The notes under the pieces are model-generated. The model worked only from the letters and a program-made list of their open reading frames with translations. It had not been told where the DNA came from and did no database searches. Below, in pieces: positions 54,587 to 63,126 of a DNA stretch of 64,000 nucleotides; position 1 is the stretch's first letter; each line of letters starts with the position of its first letter. This stretch comes from JAIOQJ01 sp963718635 (GTDB lineage Bacteria > Planctomycetota > Planctomycetia > Gemmatales > Gemmataceae): positions 2,728,001 to 2,792,000 of the forward strand of contig OY970367.1 of the NCBI GenBank assembly GCA_963718635.1, in the 5' to 3' direction. The position numbers were made by a program, and so were the translations under genes.

Positions 54587-57500
54587 ATGAACGCGTCACG
54601 AATCTGGATTCTCCTCCCGATTGTCAGCCTCGCCTTGTGGCCCGCCGTTGCGGCGGCGGACCCTGTTCCGGAAGGATTGCACTCTCGCCTCGCTCAGGAA
54701 CGTCTTACCGAGTTGGCCAAGGCTGCCCGCGAGAGCGGGGACGCCGGGCGGGGAGCGGTGCTCTTCTTCCAGCCGTTCCTGACGTGTGCGAGGTGCCACG
54801 ACGCCGAGGCCGGCACCCAACTCGGGCCGGACCTCGCCCAAGCCGGAAAGGAGGCGACCGTCGAGTACCTCATCGAATCCATTCTTTCTCCGTCCAAGGT
54901 CATCAAGAAGGGATACGAGCCGCTCACCGTGGTCACCACCGACGGGCGCACCGTCACCGGGCTGCTGACAGGGGAGAAGAACGGCACGCTTACGCTCATC
55001 GACCCGGCCGGCGGGAAGCGGATCACTATTCCGACGCCCGAAGTGGACACGCGAACCGTCGGCACACAGTCGTTCATGCCCGATGGGTTGGCGAACCTGC
55101 TCTCCGACCGCCAGCAGTTTCTCGACCTGACCAAATACCTGATCGAAGTGGCCGAGGGCGGTCCAAAGCGGGCAAAGGAACTGCGGCCAGCCCAGACTGC
55201 GTTTGTTCTGCCCGAATACGAGAAGGACATCGACCACGCCGGGCTCATCCGCGGGCTTGACCCCAAGGCCTACCAGCGGGGCGAGGCGATCTACACCCGC
55301 GTGTGTGCCAACTGCCACGGCACGAAGGACCAACCCGGCTCGCTCCCCACCTCCCCGAGGTTCGCTACCCACTCGTTCAAGAATGGCAGCGACCCCCACA
55401 GCCTTTACCGCACGCTCACGCACGGGTACAACCTGATGGCGCCGCAGACGTGGATGGTGCCGCGTCAGAAGTACGACGTGGTCCACTACCTCCGCGAGGC
55501 GTACCTGAAGACGCACAACCCGACGCAGTACGCCAAATCCGACGAGGTCTACCTGGCGAAACTACCCGCAGGCAAGAAGGGTGCGTTCGGCCCGGCTCCG
55601 GCGAGCGTCGATCCGTGGATGGCGATGGACTACGGCCCCAGTCTGATGAACACCTACGAGGTCGGCGGGCCGGGGCCGAACATCGCGTACAAGGGGATCG
55701 CCGTGCGGCTCGATGCCGGCGCCGGCGGCGTTTCACGCGGCAAGAGTTGGGCGGTGTTCGACCACGATACCCTTCGATACGCGGCAGCGTGGACGGGCGA
55801 CGGGTTCATCGACTGGAAGGGCATTCATTTCAACGGTCAGCACCAAGTTCACCCGAAGTTGATCGGTGAGCGGCACGTCGAGAACCCGGTCGGGCCGGGG
55901 TGGGCCAACCCGGAGACCGGTAGCTTCAATGACCCCCGCTTCCTCGGCCGCGACAAACGCCCCTACGGGCCATTGCCCCGAAAGTGGGCGCAGTTCAAAG
56001 GCGCCTACGCCTACGGCGATCAGACAGTCATCTCATACACGGTCGGCGACGCGGCGGTTCTGGAACTGGAGGGGGCCGAACCCGACGCGGCCAAGAAAGG
56101 CGCCGTGTTCACCCGCACACTGGACATCGGCAAGTCGTCCCGCGACATGCTCGTCCGCATTGCTCCGGATGGCGTGGCCGCCTCGGTCGTCAATGACAGC
56201 AAAATGTCCCTGCTGAAGCAGGACGGGTTCCATGTTCTGAAGATTCCAGCCGCCGCCACCCCCACGCGGGTGAAGGTGCTGATGAGCAAGGGGAGTGCGG
56301 CCGACCTCGCCGCGCTCGCCAAGACCACCCCCGCCCCGCGGCCGCTCAAGCCGCTCACCGAGGGCGGGCCCAAACGCTGGCCTGAAGTGATGAAGACAAT
56401 CGCCACGATCGGCAAGAATGACGGCTCGTTCGCTGTGGACACGTTCCAACTTCCGGAACGGAATCCATGGAACGCACTCCTCCGCCTGACTGGGTTCGAC
56501 TTCCTGCCGGACGGCAAGCGGATGGCCGTTTGTACCTGGGACGGCGACGTGTGGGTGGTGAGCGGGATCGACAAGCCGGAGGTCGGGTTGACGTGGCAGC
56601 GGATTGCGTCCGGGCTATTCCAACCGCTCGGACTGAAAGTCCGCGACGGCGCGATCTTCGTCTGTTGCCGCGACCAGATTGTGAAGCTGCACGACCTGAA
56701 TGGCGACGGCGAGACCGACTTCTACGAGTGCTTTAACAACGACCACCAGGTGACAGAACACTTCCACGAGTTCGCGATGGGGTTGCAAACCGACGCCGAG
56801 GGGAACTTCTACTACGCCAAGAGCGGCCGACACGCCCTGCCAGCGCTGGTGCCGCACCACGGCACGTTGCTGAAGGTGAGCAAGGACGGCCTGAAGACGG
56901 AGATTCTCGCCACTGGCTTTCGCGCGGCGAACGGCGTCTGCCTGAACCCGGATGGCACCTACTTTGTGACCGATCAGGAAGGCTTCTGGACGCCGAAGAA
57001 CCGCATTAACAAAGTCGAGAAGGGCGGGTTTTACGGCAACCTGTGGGGCTACACCGACATAACCGATACATCGGACAAAGCCATGAAGCAACCGGTGTGT
57101 TGGATCACCAACGACTTCGACCGTTCACCGGCGGAACTGATCTGGGTGCCCGCCAAGACCTGGGGGCCGCTCGCCGGGTCGTTACTGAACACGTCGTACG
57201 GCATGGGCAAAATCTTCGTCGTTCCGCACGAGACGGTGAACGGACAGTCTCAGGGCGGCATGTGTGCCCTGCCGTTGCCGACGTTCCCCACCGGCATCAC
57301 GCGGCCCCGGTTCCACCCGACCGACGGCCATCTGTACGTGTGCGGCATGTACGCCTGGGCCGGCAACCAAACTGCCCCCGGAGGGTTCTACCGCGTACGG
57401 TACACAGGCAAGCCAGCCGATTTGCCAATCGGGCTGAAGGCGAAGGCCGGCAGGGTGGAAATCACCTTCACCGACCCGCTCGACCCGAAGGCGGTGGAGG

Positions 57501-57745
57501 CGAAGAACTTCAATGTGAAAGTATGGGGGTTGAAACGGAGCAAGGATTACGGCTCGAAGCACATTGATGAGAAGCCGCTGGCGGTGGCGAATGCGACCTT
57601 AGCTGGCGATGAGAAGACGGTGCGGTTGGAACTGCCCGACCTGGCCCCAACGTGGGGGATGGAGATCAAGTACCGAGTGAAGGGAGCCGATGGCCGCGCT
57701 GTGACCGGCGCCATCCACAACACCATTCACGAATTCGAGAGATGA
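54587..57745 (+). CDS. Periplasmic DUF6797-type dehydrogenase with two cytochrome c domains
   Basis: 1,052 residues. Signal peptide (IWILLPIVSLALWPAVAAAD). Two haem-binding sites, CARCH at about residue 66 and CANCH at about 240, the first in a PSCyt-like repeat (LGPDLAQAG; ILSPSKVIKKGYEPLTVVTTDG). The middle region is the DUF6797 domain (MDYGPSLMNTYEVGG; IAYKGIAVRLDAGAG). The last ~450 residues form a beta-propeller of the sorbosone/glucose-dehydrogenase kind (GFDFLPDGKRMAVCTWDGDV; DLNGDGETDFYECFNND; RAANGVCLNPDG). It probably oxidises a sugar or alcohol and passes electrons to its haems. The longer frame (54524) lacks a signal peptide at its start and was not chosen. Confidence 0.9.
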   Translation: MNASRIWILLPIVSLALWPAVAAADPVPEGLHSRLAQERLTELAKAARESGDAGRGAVLFFQPFLTCARCHDAEAGTQLGPDLAQAGKEATVEYLIESILSPSKVIKKGYEPLTVVTTDGRTVTGLLTGEKNGTLTLIDPAGGKRITIPTPEVDTRTVGTQSFMPDGLANLLSDRQQFLDLTKYLIEVAEGGPKRAKELRPAQTAFVLPEYEKDIDHAGLIRGLDPKAYQRGEAIYTRVCANCHGTKDQPGSLPTSPRFATHSFKNGSDPHSLYRTLTHGYNLMAPQTWMVPRQKYDVVHYLREAYLKTHNPTQYAKSDEVYLAKLPAGKKGAFGPAPASVDPWMAMDYGPSLMNTYEVGGPGPNIAYKGIAVRLDAGAGGVSRGKSWAVFDHDTLRYAAAWTGDGFIDWKGIHFNGQHQVHPKLIGERHVENPVGPGWANPETGSFNDPRFLGRDKRPYGPLPRKWAQFKGAYAYGDQTVISYTVGDAAVLELEGAEPDAAKKGAVFTRTLDIGKSSRDMLVRIAPDGVAASVVNDSKMSLLKQDGFHVLKIPAAATPTRVKVLMSKGSAADLAALAKTTPAPRPLKPLTEGGPKRWPEVMKTIATIGKNDGSFAVDTFQLPERNPWNALLRLTGFDFLPDGKRMAVCTWDGDVWVVSGIDKPEVGLTWQRIASGLFQPLGLKVRDGAIFVCCRDQIVKLHDLNGDGETDFYECFNNDHQVTEHFHEFAMGLQTDAEGNFYYAKSGRHALPALVPHHGTLLKVSKDGLKTEILATGFRAANGVCLNPDGTYFVTDQEGFWTPKNRINKVEKGGFYGNLWGYTDITDTSDKAMKQPVCWITNDFDRSPAELIWVPAKTWGPLAGSLLNTSYGMGKIFVVPHETVNGQSQGGMCALPLPTFPTGITRPRFHPTDGHLYVCGMYAWAGNQTAPGGFYRVRYTGKPADLPIGLKAKAGRVEITFTDPLDPKAVEAKNFNVKVWGLKRSKDYGSKHIDEKPLAVANATLAGDEKTVRLELPDLAPTWGMEIKYRVKGADGRAVTGAIHNTIHEFER

Positions 57746-57983
57746 CCGACGAACAAGGTCGTCACGGATAGTCCGAACCTCCCGTTCGCTGCTTAGTTCC
57801 GTTGGGGTTTCTCAGCATAACCGACGACGTACTATCTTGCATAAAGTCCAGACACCCTGGCCCACTCAACTCCAATTCTTACGTGCTTCGGTCCGACACA
57901 CCGGAACGGCATGACGAACGCATATATCGTTCAACCCCCATCTTTGTCTCAGAAGATCTGTAGATAATCCAGTGATGGGCTAA

Positions 57984-60022
57984 CCTAAGTTGCGCACTTC
58001 CGAGCTAAAATCATCGATTTTCGAAAATCTTGGGACGAAATTCCCGACGAATATTGCAGTTTGATGCCCAAATGCGATGTAGTGGAAACCCGGCCTGTAG
58101 CCTACCCCGGTCGCCCGAATTCGGTTTCCGGAGGTGGGGATGTTCCTCCGCCGCTACACGCGAACCAAGGCCGGCAAGACCTACACGTACTTCGCCCTTG
58201 TCGAGAGTGTGCGCACCGAGGCCGGGCCGCGCCAGCATGTTGTCGCCCACCTCGGCGAACTCAACGCCGATCAGGAACGCCGTTGGCAACGCACGGTCGT
58301 GTTTCACAACCGGCAAGGCGATACGCAGCAACTTCGTCTGTTCCCCGATGACGACGACGTGCCGCTCCCGGACGATCCCGACATCGTCCGTGTGCGGATC
58401 GGCGATGTCGGTTGGTCCAACGCTCGCTGCTTCGGCGATGTCTATCTGGCGCGCTGGTTGTGGAACCTGCTCGACCTCGACGCGATCATCAATCGGCACA
58501 TGACTCAGGGCAAAGAGACCGTGCGTCCCGCCGATGTCGTCGCCATCGAAGTCATCAACCGCTTGTGCATCCGTGCAGCGAATTCGCCCTGGCCGAACAT
58601 TGGTACGCATCAACCGGACTGGATGACCTGCTCGGCGTGCCCGACGAAGCCGTCACCAAAGACCGTCTCTATCGCACCCTCGATCATTTGCTCAAGGCGC
58701 AAACCGTCATCGAGAACGACTTGAAAGCGCGCTTCCAAGGCTTGTTTCAACTCGATTACGACTTGCTCTTGTACGACCTTACCAGCAGCTACTTCGAAGG
58801 ATTGGCCGAGGAGAACGACTTGGCCAAGCGCGGCTACTCGCGCGATCACCGTAGCGATTGCAAGCAAATCGTGCTGGCTCTGGTCGTCACGCGCGAAGGC
58901 TTTCCGCTGGCGCATTACACGATGGCTGGCAACGCCCGGGACGTGCAGACGGTGCGTCAAGTCGTCGGCGAAACCGAAGCGCGCTTCGGCAAAAGCCAGC
59001 GGGTTTGGGTCATGGATCGCGGCATGATCAGCGAGGACACTTTGGCGTTTCTCGATGAGCCCGGCCGCCGCTATCTGCTGGCGACGCGTCGCCACGAATT
59101 GTCGCATTTTCAAGAGGAACTGGCGCGAACGGGCTGGCAGAGTCTTCCCGATCATCCCGGTGTCGTTGTCAAAGCGCTACAGCGCGATGGCGTTCATTAC
59201 CTCTTGGCTCGCAGTAACGACCGCAAGAAAAAAGAAAGGGCCATCCGCCGTCGGCAGCGACGCATGTTGGCGGCCGCCCTTCGCAAGTTGCACGCTCGCA
59301 TCAGCAAAGGACGCTTGAAGAACCGCGACAAGATCATGGAGGCGATCGGCCGGCTCAAGGGCCGCTCTCCGAAGGCCACGCCATTCGTGAAGCTGACTGT
59401 GAGCGACAAGCCCGTGTCGCTGCTCGTGGAGTGGCACGTCGCCAAGTTCAAGGACGCGTTGCGGCGCGACGGCGCCTACCTGCTGCGGAGCAACCAAGGC
59501 GGCTGGACGGCCGAGGAGTTTTGGGAAACATACATGCAACTCGCAGCCGTAGAGCGTGCCTTCCGCGTCCTCAAATCCGAGTTGCTGTTGCGGCCGATCT
59601 GGCATCACTACAGCGGCCGGACACAAGCCCATGTCTTCGTATGCGTTTTGGCTTATGCGTTATGGAAGACGCTCGATCATCTCGCCAAGCAGGCCAAACT
59701 GCAAACGCTGATTCGCAAACCCGACTTAGCCCGCGGCAATGCTGTCCCCAAGCCTCGGCCCATGACTCCGGAAGTCATTCTGCGCGAACTGGGCCAGATC
59801 ATGATCGGCGACATCGAACTGCTGAGCACCGATGGCCGCCAACTGATCTTCCGCCGCGTCGCCCGCCCGAACGCCGAGCAGAAACGAATTCTCCAGGCAC
59901 TGGGTATCCAAATGCCCGAACGCCTGAGTCCCGACCGCGTTTTGTAGTGAAGACTTCGGGGGCCTGCCTATCATATTCCTCGGGATATCGCCTTGCCGAC
60001 CGCGCCAAGTGCGCAAGATAGG
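57984..60022 (+). mobile_element. IS1634-type insertion sequence, copy 2 (2,039 bp)
   Basis: Left end CCTAAGTTGCGCACTT and right end AAGTGCGCAAGATAGG form the terminal inverted repeats. It is flanked by CTAA at 57980-57983 and 60023-60026, the same 4-bp duplication as copy 1. The two copies are inverted relative to each other, so recombination between them would flip the 23 kb between. Confidence 0.92.
58134..59947 (+). pseudogene. IS1634-family DDE transposase, frameshifted (copy 2)
   Basis: Same protein as copy 1, with a few substitutions (VRIGDVGWSN for VRVGEVSWSN; ALRRDGAYL for ALRRNGAYL). Here one base is missing at about 58568 (TGCATCC against TGCGCTCC), so the frame changes after EVINRLC. 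The rest, with all three catalytic residues, is open to 59947. Start ATG 58134 in MGMFLRRYTRTKAG. As the break differs from copy 1, each copy shows what the other lost. Confidence 0.9.
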
Positions 60023-60168
60023 CTAAGAAAAGATGTACCGATGAAAGTCAAGTGGAATTATTGCCGTCGGGGGTGATGACGGCAAGGCGGGAAGGTTTGT
60101 TGTTTGCGTTCTTGGGGGTACGACGGAGGCGCGGGGAGGGCGAGATCCTCGTTGCGCTGCGGCGGTGG

Positions 60169-60240
60169 GCAAAGAAAAGGGGACAGCGTAGATTTTCGCC
60201 GGAAATGATTGGGAAATCTACGCTGTCCCCTTTTCTTTGC
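60169..60240. repeat. REP-like hairpin with perfect 27-bp arms
   Basis: Arms 60169-60195 and 60214-60240 are exact reverse complements, built on GCAAAGAAAAGGGGACAGCG and ending in TAGATTT; the core is 18 bases. Older or partial forms lie at 42345-42440, 60440-60480 and 61610-61661. The right arm touches the DapA fragment. Confidence 0.9.
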
Positions 60241-60243
60241 CTC

Positions 60244-60437
60244 AGACCTCGTGCTCTACTATAAGTATCTTCTGGTGCTGGAAGGCCATCCGGAATACGA
60301 GCATCAGCTTCACGGCACTGACACCCTCAGCCCGTCCCAACGTGCGTTCGTCCGGGTCCAGTGGCAACTGTTCAAGGACTGGTGGAACCAATGGCCCGAA
60401 CGAGAATCTCAGCACGAGAATTCCCGTCGAACCTGAC
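60244..60437 (+). pseudogene. 3' fragment of a DapA-family gene (duplicate of 54334-54527)
   Basis: Reads DLVLYYKYLLVLEGHPEYEH, QLHGTDTLSPSQRAFVRVQW and a stop, about 93 percent identical in DNA to the end of the 53558-54527 gene. The frame is intact here. The fragment begins exactly at the hairpin arm and has no 5' part, so it is debris of a second copy or of a rearrangement. Confidence 0.85.
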
Positions 60438-60439
60438 CC

Positions 60440-60482
60440 CTGCGCGGAAAGGAAAAGGGGACCTGACAGCCCGTCCCCTTTT
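60440..60482. repeat. Short AAAAGGGGAC hairpin
   Basis: GGAAAAGGGGACCTGACAGC is followed by CCGTCCCCTTTTTT; the stem is about 12 bp with a T run, so it could also terminate transcription. It has the same ends as the longer hairpins around it. Confidence 0.65.
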
Positions 60483-60682
60483 TTCTCTTTCAACACCCGG
60501 CCCAGCGCATCATTCACATAGGTCGTGGTCACATTGCGATTATCCCTCGCTGTGAGTACGTTGCCGTTGCTGTCGTAACTCCAACTTTGGCTGGTGCTAA
60601 GGGTGGCCGTGGTATAGTCGGTCTCGCCAATGAGACGGCGATAGCCAGCTACGAAATGAGCTATGTCCGCTTTCACTTCCAA
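60483..60682 (-). pseudogene. RHS/YD-repeat protein fragment
   Basis: The minus-strand frame reads TTATLSTSQSWSYDSNGNVL, TARDNRNVTTTYVNDALGRV, a typical pair of YD repeats, then runs into the hairpin and out of homology. Both ends of the parent gene (usually thousands of bases) are missing. With the neighbouring truncated gene this suggests a broken polymorphic-toxin locus. Confidence 0.75.
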
Positions 60683-60700
60683 CCATAAAGGTCGTTCAAG

Positions 60701-61177
60701 TTACTCCACTACTGCCTTGTCTAGCTGGCCAGAATCCAGCTTCTTGAAAAGAATCGTGTTCTGTAAATACATTGCAAAGTGCCCTATCAGTATTGGCCCG
60801 GAAAAGCGTTCATAACCCGGCTTTTCGACTACCAGATAATAATTTCCATCCTGATCAGAGGCAGCAGGAAGCTCTCGAACGTTGATTGAATATTTGCCCT
60901 TCTCATCAGATTTAGTGATGCTTTTCTCTATTTTCGAGTGCCCGCCGCGATCAAGCGATAGATAAATTGCAGCCTCTGCCACCGGAGTATACCTGTCGTC
61001 CGCATTAATCACGGGGGTGATGCTCGACCTCACCATATTCGACCTCGTAACAACAACACCCTTTATTTCGGCAGGCCTACCACAGCCAGAGATTTGAGAA
61101 ACCGTCAAGATTAGCACCCAGCCGCGTGCAAAGCACTTCGACCACAATTCCCCTAACAATTTTTGACCCACCTTCAT
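60701..61177 (-). CDS. Putative lipoprotein with a carboxypeptidase-regulatory-like domain
   Basis: 158 residues from ATG 61177. The signal ends in SQISGCG, a lipobox-like site. The rest is a transthyretin-like beta sandwich: IKGVVVTRSNM, PVAEAAIYLSLDRGGHSKIE, SDEKGKYSINVREL and DGNYYLVVEKPGYE. Such domains decorate envelope proteins. Base composition is more AT-rich than the catabolic cluster, as in the fragments next to it. Confidence 0.7.
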   Translation of the reverse strand: MKVGQKLLGELWSKCFARGWVLILTVSQISGCGRPAEIKGVVVTRSNMVRSSITPVINADDRYTPVAEAAIYLSLDRGGHSKIEKSITKSDEKGKYSINVRELPAASDQDGNYYLVVEKPGYERFSGPILIGHFAMYLQNTILFKKLDSGQLDKAVVE

Positions 61178-61331
61178 GGCAGCCTCGTTCATTAAGATCT
61201 ATCGTTCCTAACATGCCAGTAGATGCGACGTCCCAGAAATGCAGGCGCAATATCATCTGTTCAGTTCGGATGTTTGTCGGGCCTTCCAAGTAGAGAGGTT
61301 TTTCAGCATCTTCTGTCTTAAGAGGGGTTTT

Positions 61332-61608
61332 GCTTTGCCTCATCCGCAAAAAGGCCGAAGAGCGCTCTAGCATCAGCGTTGTTTTCCATAATGAGGTTTG
61401 GCGCGAGAAAGTCCTTCTCCGGTAGCTGATATAATTTCAAAAATAGACGTTCGCCTTTAGGATCATTCAGAACTTTGCCAAGTACTGCCTGTAGCTCGTA
61501 AGCTTCGGATTCATACGGAATCGCCCTGTACGCCTTATCAAACCCATCAGTTTTCAGGAGGTTTTCGGCAAAAAAAGATGCGTATTTGCCTAGAGGGGCA
61601 AGAAAAGG
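61332..61608 (-). pseudogene. 5'-truncated gene beside the RAYT unit
   Basis: An open minus-strand frame without a start gives about 90 residues: LGKYASFFAENLLKTDGFDK, AYRAIPYESEAYELQAVLGK, then RLFLKLYQLPEKDFLAPNLI, and ends at a TAA after DEAKQNPS. It reads like real protein and resembles the C-termini of DUF4157/eCIS-core proteins (YRAIPYExEAYELQ), though weakly. Its 5' side is cut off exactly by the AAAAGGGG repeats before the RAYT gene. Confidence 0.55.
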
Positions 61609-61640
61609 GGATCAGCAAGAAAAGGGGCAAGAAAAGGCAA

Positions 61641-62386
61641 GAAAAGGGGACATTCATCTTTATCGTTCCTTCTTAGGCCGACCACGCGGACGAAGCGTCG
61701 ATTCGAGACCCAATTGGTGGGCGATTCGCTCTTGCCACTCTTCTGCACCATAGGGAGTTCCCCGCTCGACACTCTTGCGAATGCGTTCCGCCTCGGCCGC
61801 CGTCGCCGGCTCGTTTAGCCAGGTCACATAGTCAGACGGCAGGTGCAGCGGGCCATCGACCAGCCACTCGGGCCGAAGCACGAGGCCTAATCTCGATCGC
61901 ACGCTCGACCAGAGCCATCTCTCGGCCGCCAGCACTAGTCCCGCTCTTAAGGGATTGCGCTCAACATAACGGATAAGCGTCAGCAAATATTCGCCGGTCT
62001 GAACGGGAAAAGCTTTGAAGCGTCCTTGCCATACATGGCCGCTGCCTTTGTAGTGCTGGCGATAACGTCGCACGTGAGCATTGCTCATCCAATGCATCCA
62101 AGTGCTCAAATCGCCGTCGGCCGTCGGCCAAAGCACCAGATGGAAGTGATTCGGCATGAGACAATAGGCGAGCACCCGCATTGGCACGTGCGTACAAGCG
62201 TCCGCCATGGCCTGCACGAACGCAGCGTAATCGCCGTCCTTGAAGAACACCTGCTGCCGACCGTTGCCGCGATTGAGCACATGATAACATACCCCGCCAG
62301 CCGATGCTCGCCCTGTTCTTGGCATGACGCCATCCTAACCGCGACCTTGCTCATTAGCAACTTGAAAAGATGAATGTCCCCTTTTC
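61641..62386 (-). mobile_element. RAYT unit bounded by 21-bp inverted repeats
   Basis: The sequences 61641-61661 and 62366-62386 (GAAAAGGGGACATTCATCTT and its complement) match in 21 of 21 bases and enclose the transposase gene. Extra AAAAGGGG arms lie just outside at 61600-61640. This is the layout expected of a REP transposase with its recognition sites. Confidence 0.8.
61660..62325 (-). CDS. rayT: REP-associated tyrosine transposase (Y1, IS200-like)
   Basis: 221 residues. N-terminal PRTGRASAGGVCYHVLNRGN, the HUH motif in YCLMPNHFHLVLW, GHVWQGRFKAFPV and the catalytic Tyr in LTLIRYVERNPLRAGLV, all standard RAYT parts, plus a basic C-terminus (RPRGRPKKER). RAYTs nick REP hairpins and are thought to spread them. 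The stop codon overlaps the left inverted repeat. The frame is intact, so it may be active. The hairpins of this window with AAAAGGGG ends are its likely substrates. Confidence 0.93.
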   Translation of the reverse strand: MPRTGRASAGGVCYHVLNRGNGRQQVFFKDGDYAAFVQAMADACTHVPMRVLAYCLMPNHFHLVLWPTADGDLSTWMHWMSNAHVRRYRQHYKGSGHVWQGRFKAFPVQTGEYLLTLIRYVERNPLRAGLVLAAERWLWSSVRSRLGLVLRPEWLVDGPLHLPSDYVTWLNEPATAAEAERIRKSVERGTPYGAEEWQERIAHQLGLESTLRPRGRPKKER

Positions 62387-62706
62387 ATGCCCGAGAGCTT
62401 GGAACGCCGAAAAAACATTTCCGATATGGAGTGCGCCTAAGCTAGGTATAAGGCATAATCGACGCGGGAGCGTCGAAGAAGACGTTCGACGCGGGAGCGT
62501 CTAACGAGGGGCGGTGCGTCTCGCGCTCCGCACAGCGTCGCGGCTAACAAAGTCATCTCGTTACGCGGCTCTGCCGCGTAACGGGTCGTCGCGGCTCTGC
62601 CTCGCGGGAGACGTTGCGTGCTAAAGCGATGGTCGCTTTTCGCCCCGCGAAACAAAAACCTTTCGCGGAGCGAAAGGCGACTTTGAAGGGTTTTCACGGA
62701 CCCTTC

Positions 62707-62930
62707 GGGAAATATTTCCCGAAGGGCGTTTCCAATTATTTCGTGGGAAAACGCACAGCCGAAATGCGGAATGTGGAATTCGGATTGCGGAATGGAAGAA
62801 GGATCAGATGCCACTTTGATCCGAGTCATACCTGCAACGTTGCAGGTGTGAATTCAGATGCGGCATGAAAGTGTGAACGGTTCACACTGAGTGGCAACGC
62901 TACCACTTCGAACGGTTCGCAGTCGGAATG
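62707..62930. repeat. Composite palindromic element, copy B
   Basis: TCGGGAAATATTTCCCGA, then TCGTGGGAAAACGC, then GCGGAATGTGGAATTCGGAT, then ACCTGCAACGTTGCAGGT and TGTGAACGGTTCACA. The same blocks in the same order occur at 7435-7682 (with the first palindrome lost), separated by differing spacers. Confidence 0.75.
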
Positions 62931-63039
62931 GTCGGCGAGTGGAACGGGGTGGGTTTCGCAGACTTCATCCACCCTGCAAATCCCTTGCTCGCGCGTCGGG
63001 CTCGAGAAAGTGGCAGATCGCGCTTAATCGCTATCGGTT

Positions 63040-63100
63040 AATATGCGGGAAATATTTCCCGAAGGCAGTTTGCGAGAAAAATCGTGGGGAGACGCTTTGG
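63040..63100. repeat. GGGAAATATTTCCC element
   Basis: TATCGGTTAATATGCGGGAA runs into the palindrome, followed by GCAGTTTGCGAGAAAAATCG and TGGGGAGACGC. It is closest to the copy at 7950-8010. Confidence 0.75.
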
Positions 63101-63126
63101 GGGAAGAAAACAAGGAGACAGCGTAC

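Larger units (their letters stand above)
62387..63126. other. Gene-free tract with GC-rich palindromes and the composite repeat
   Basis: 62450-62600 holds several short palindromes (CGACGCGGGAGCGTCGAA; GTTACGCGGCTCTGCCGCGTAAC-type). 62707-62930 holds copy B of the composite repeat and 63049-63100 another GGGAAATATTTCCC element. ORFs here are repeat artefacts. No promoter could be assigned. Confidence 0.6.

Noticed and set aside
62437..62829. 130-residue minus-strand ORF
   Set aside because: Lies wholly in palindromic repeats and is not kept in other copies.
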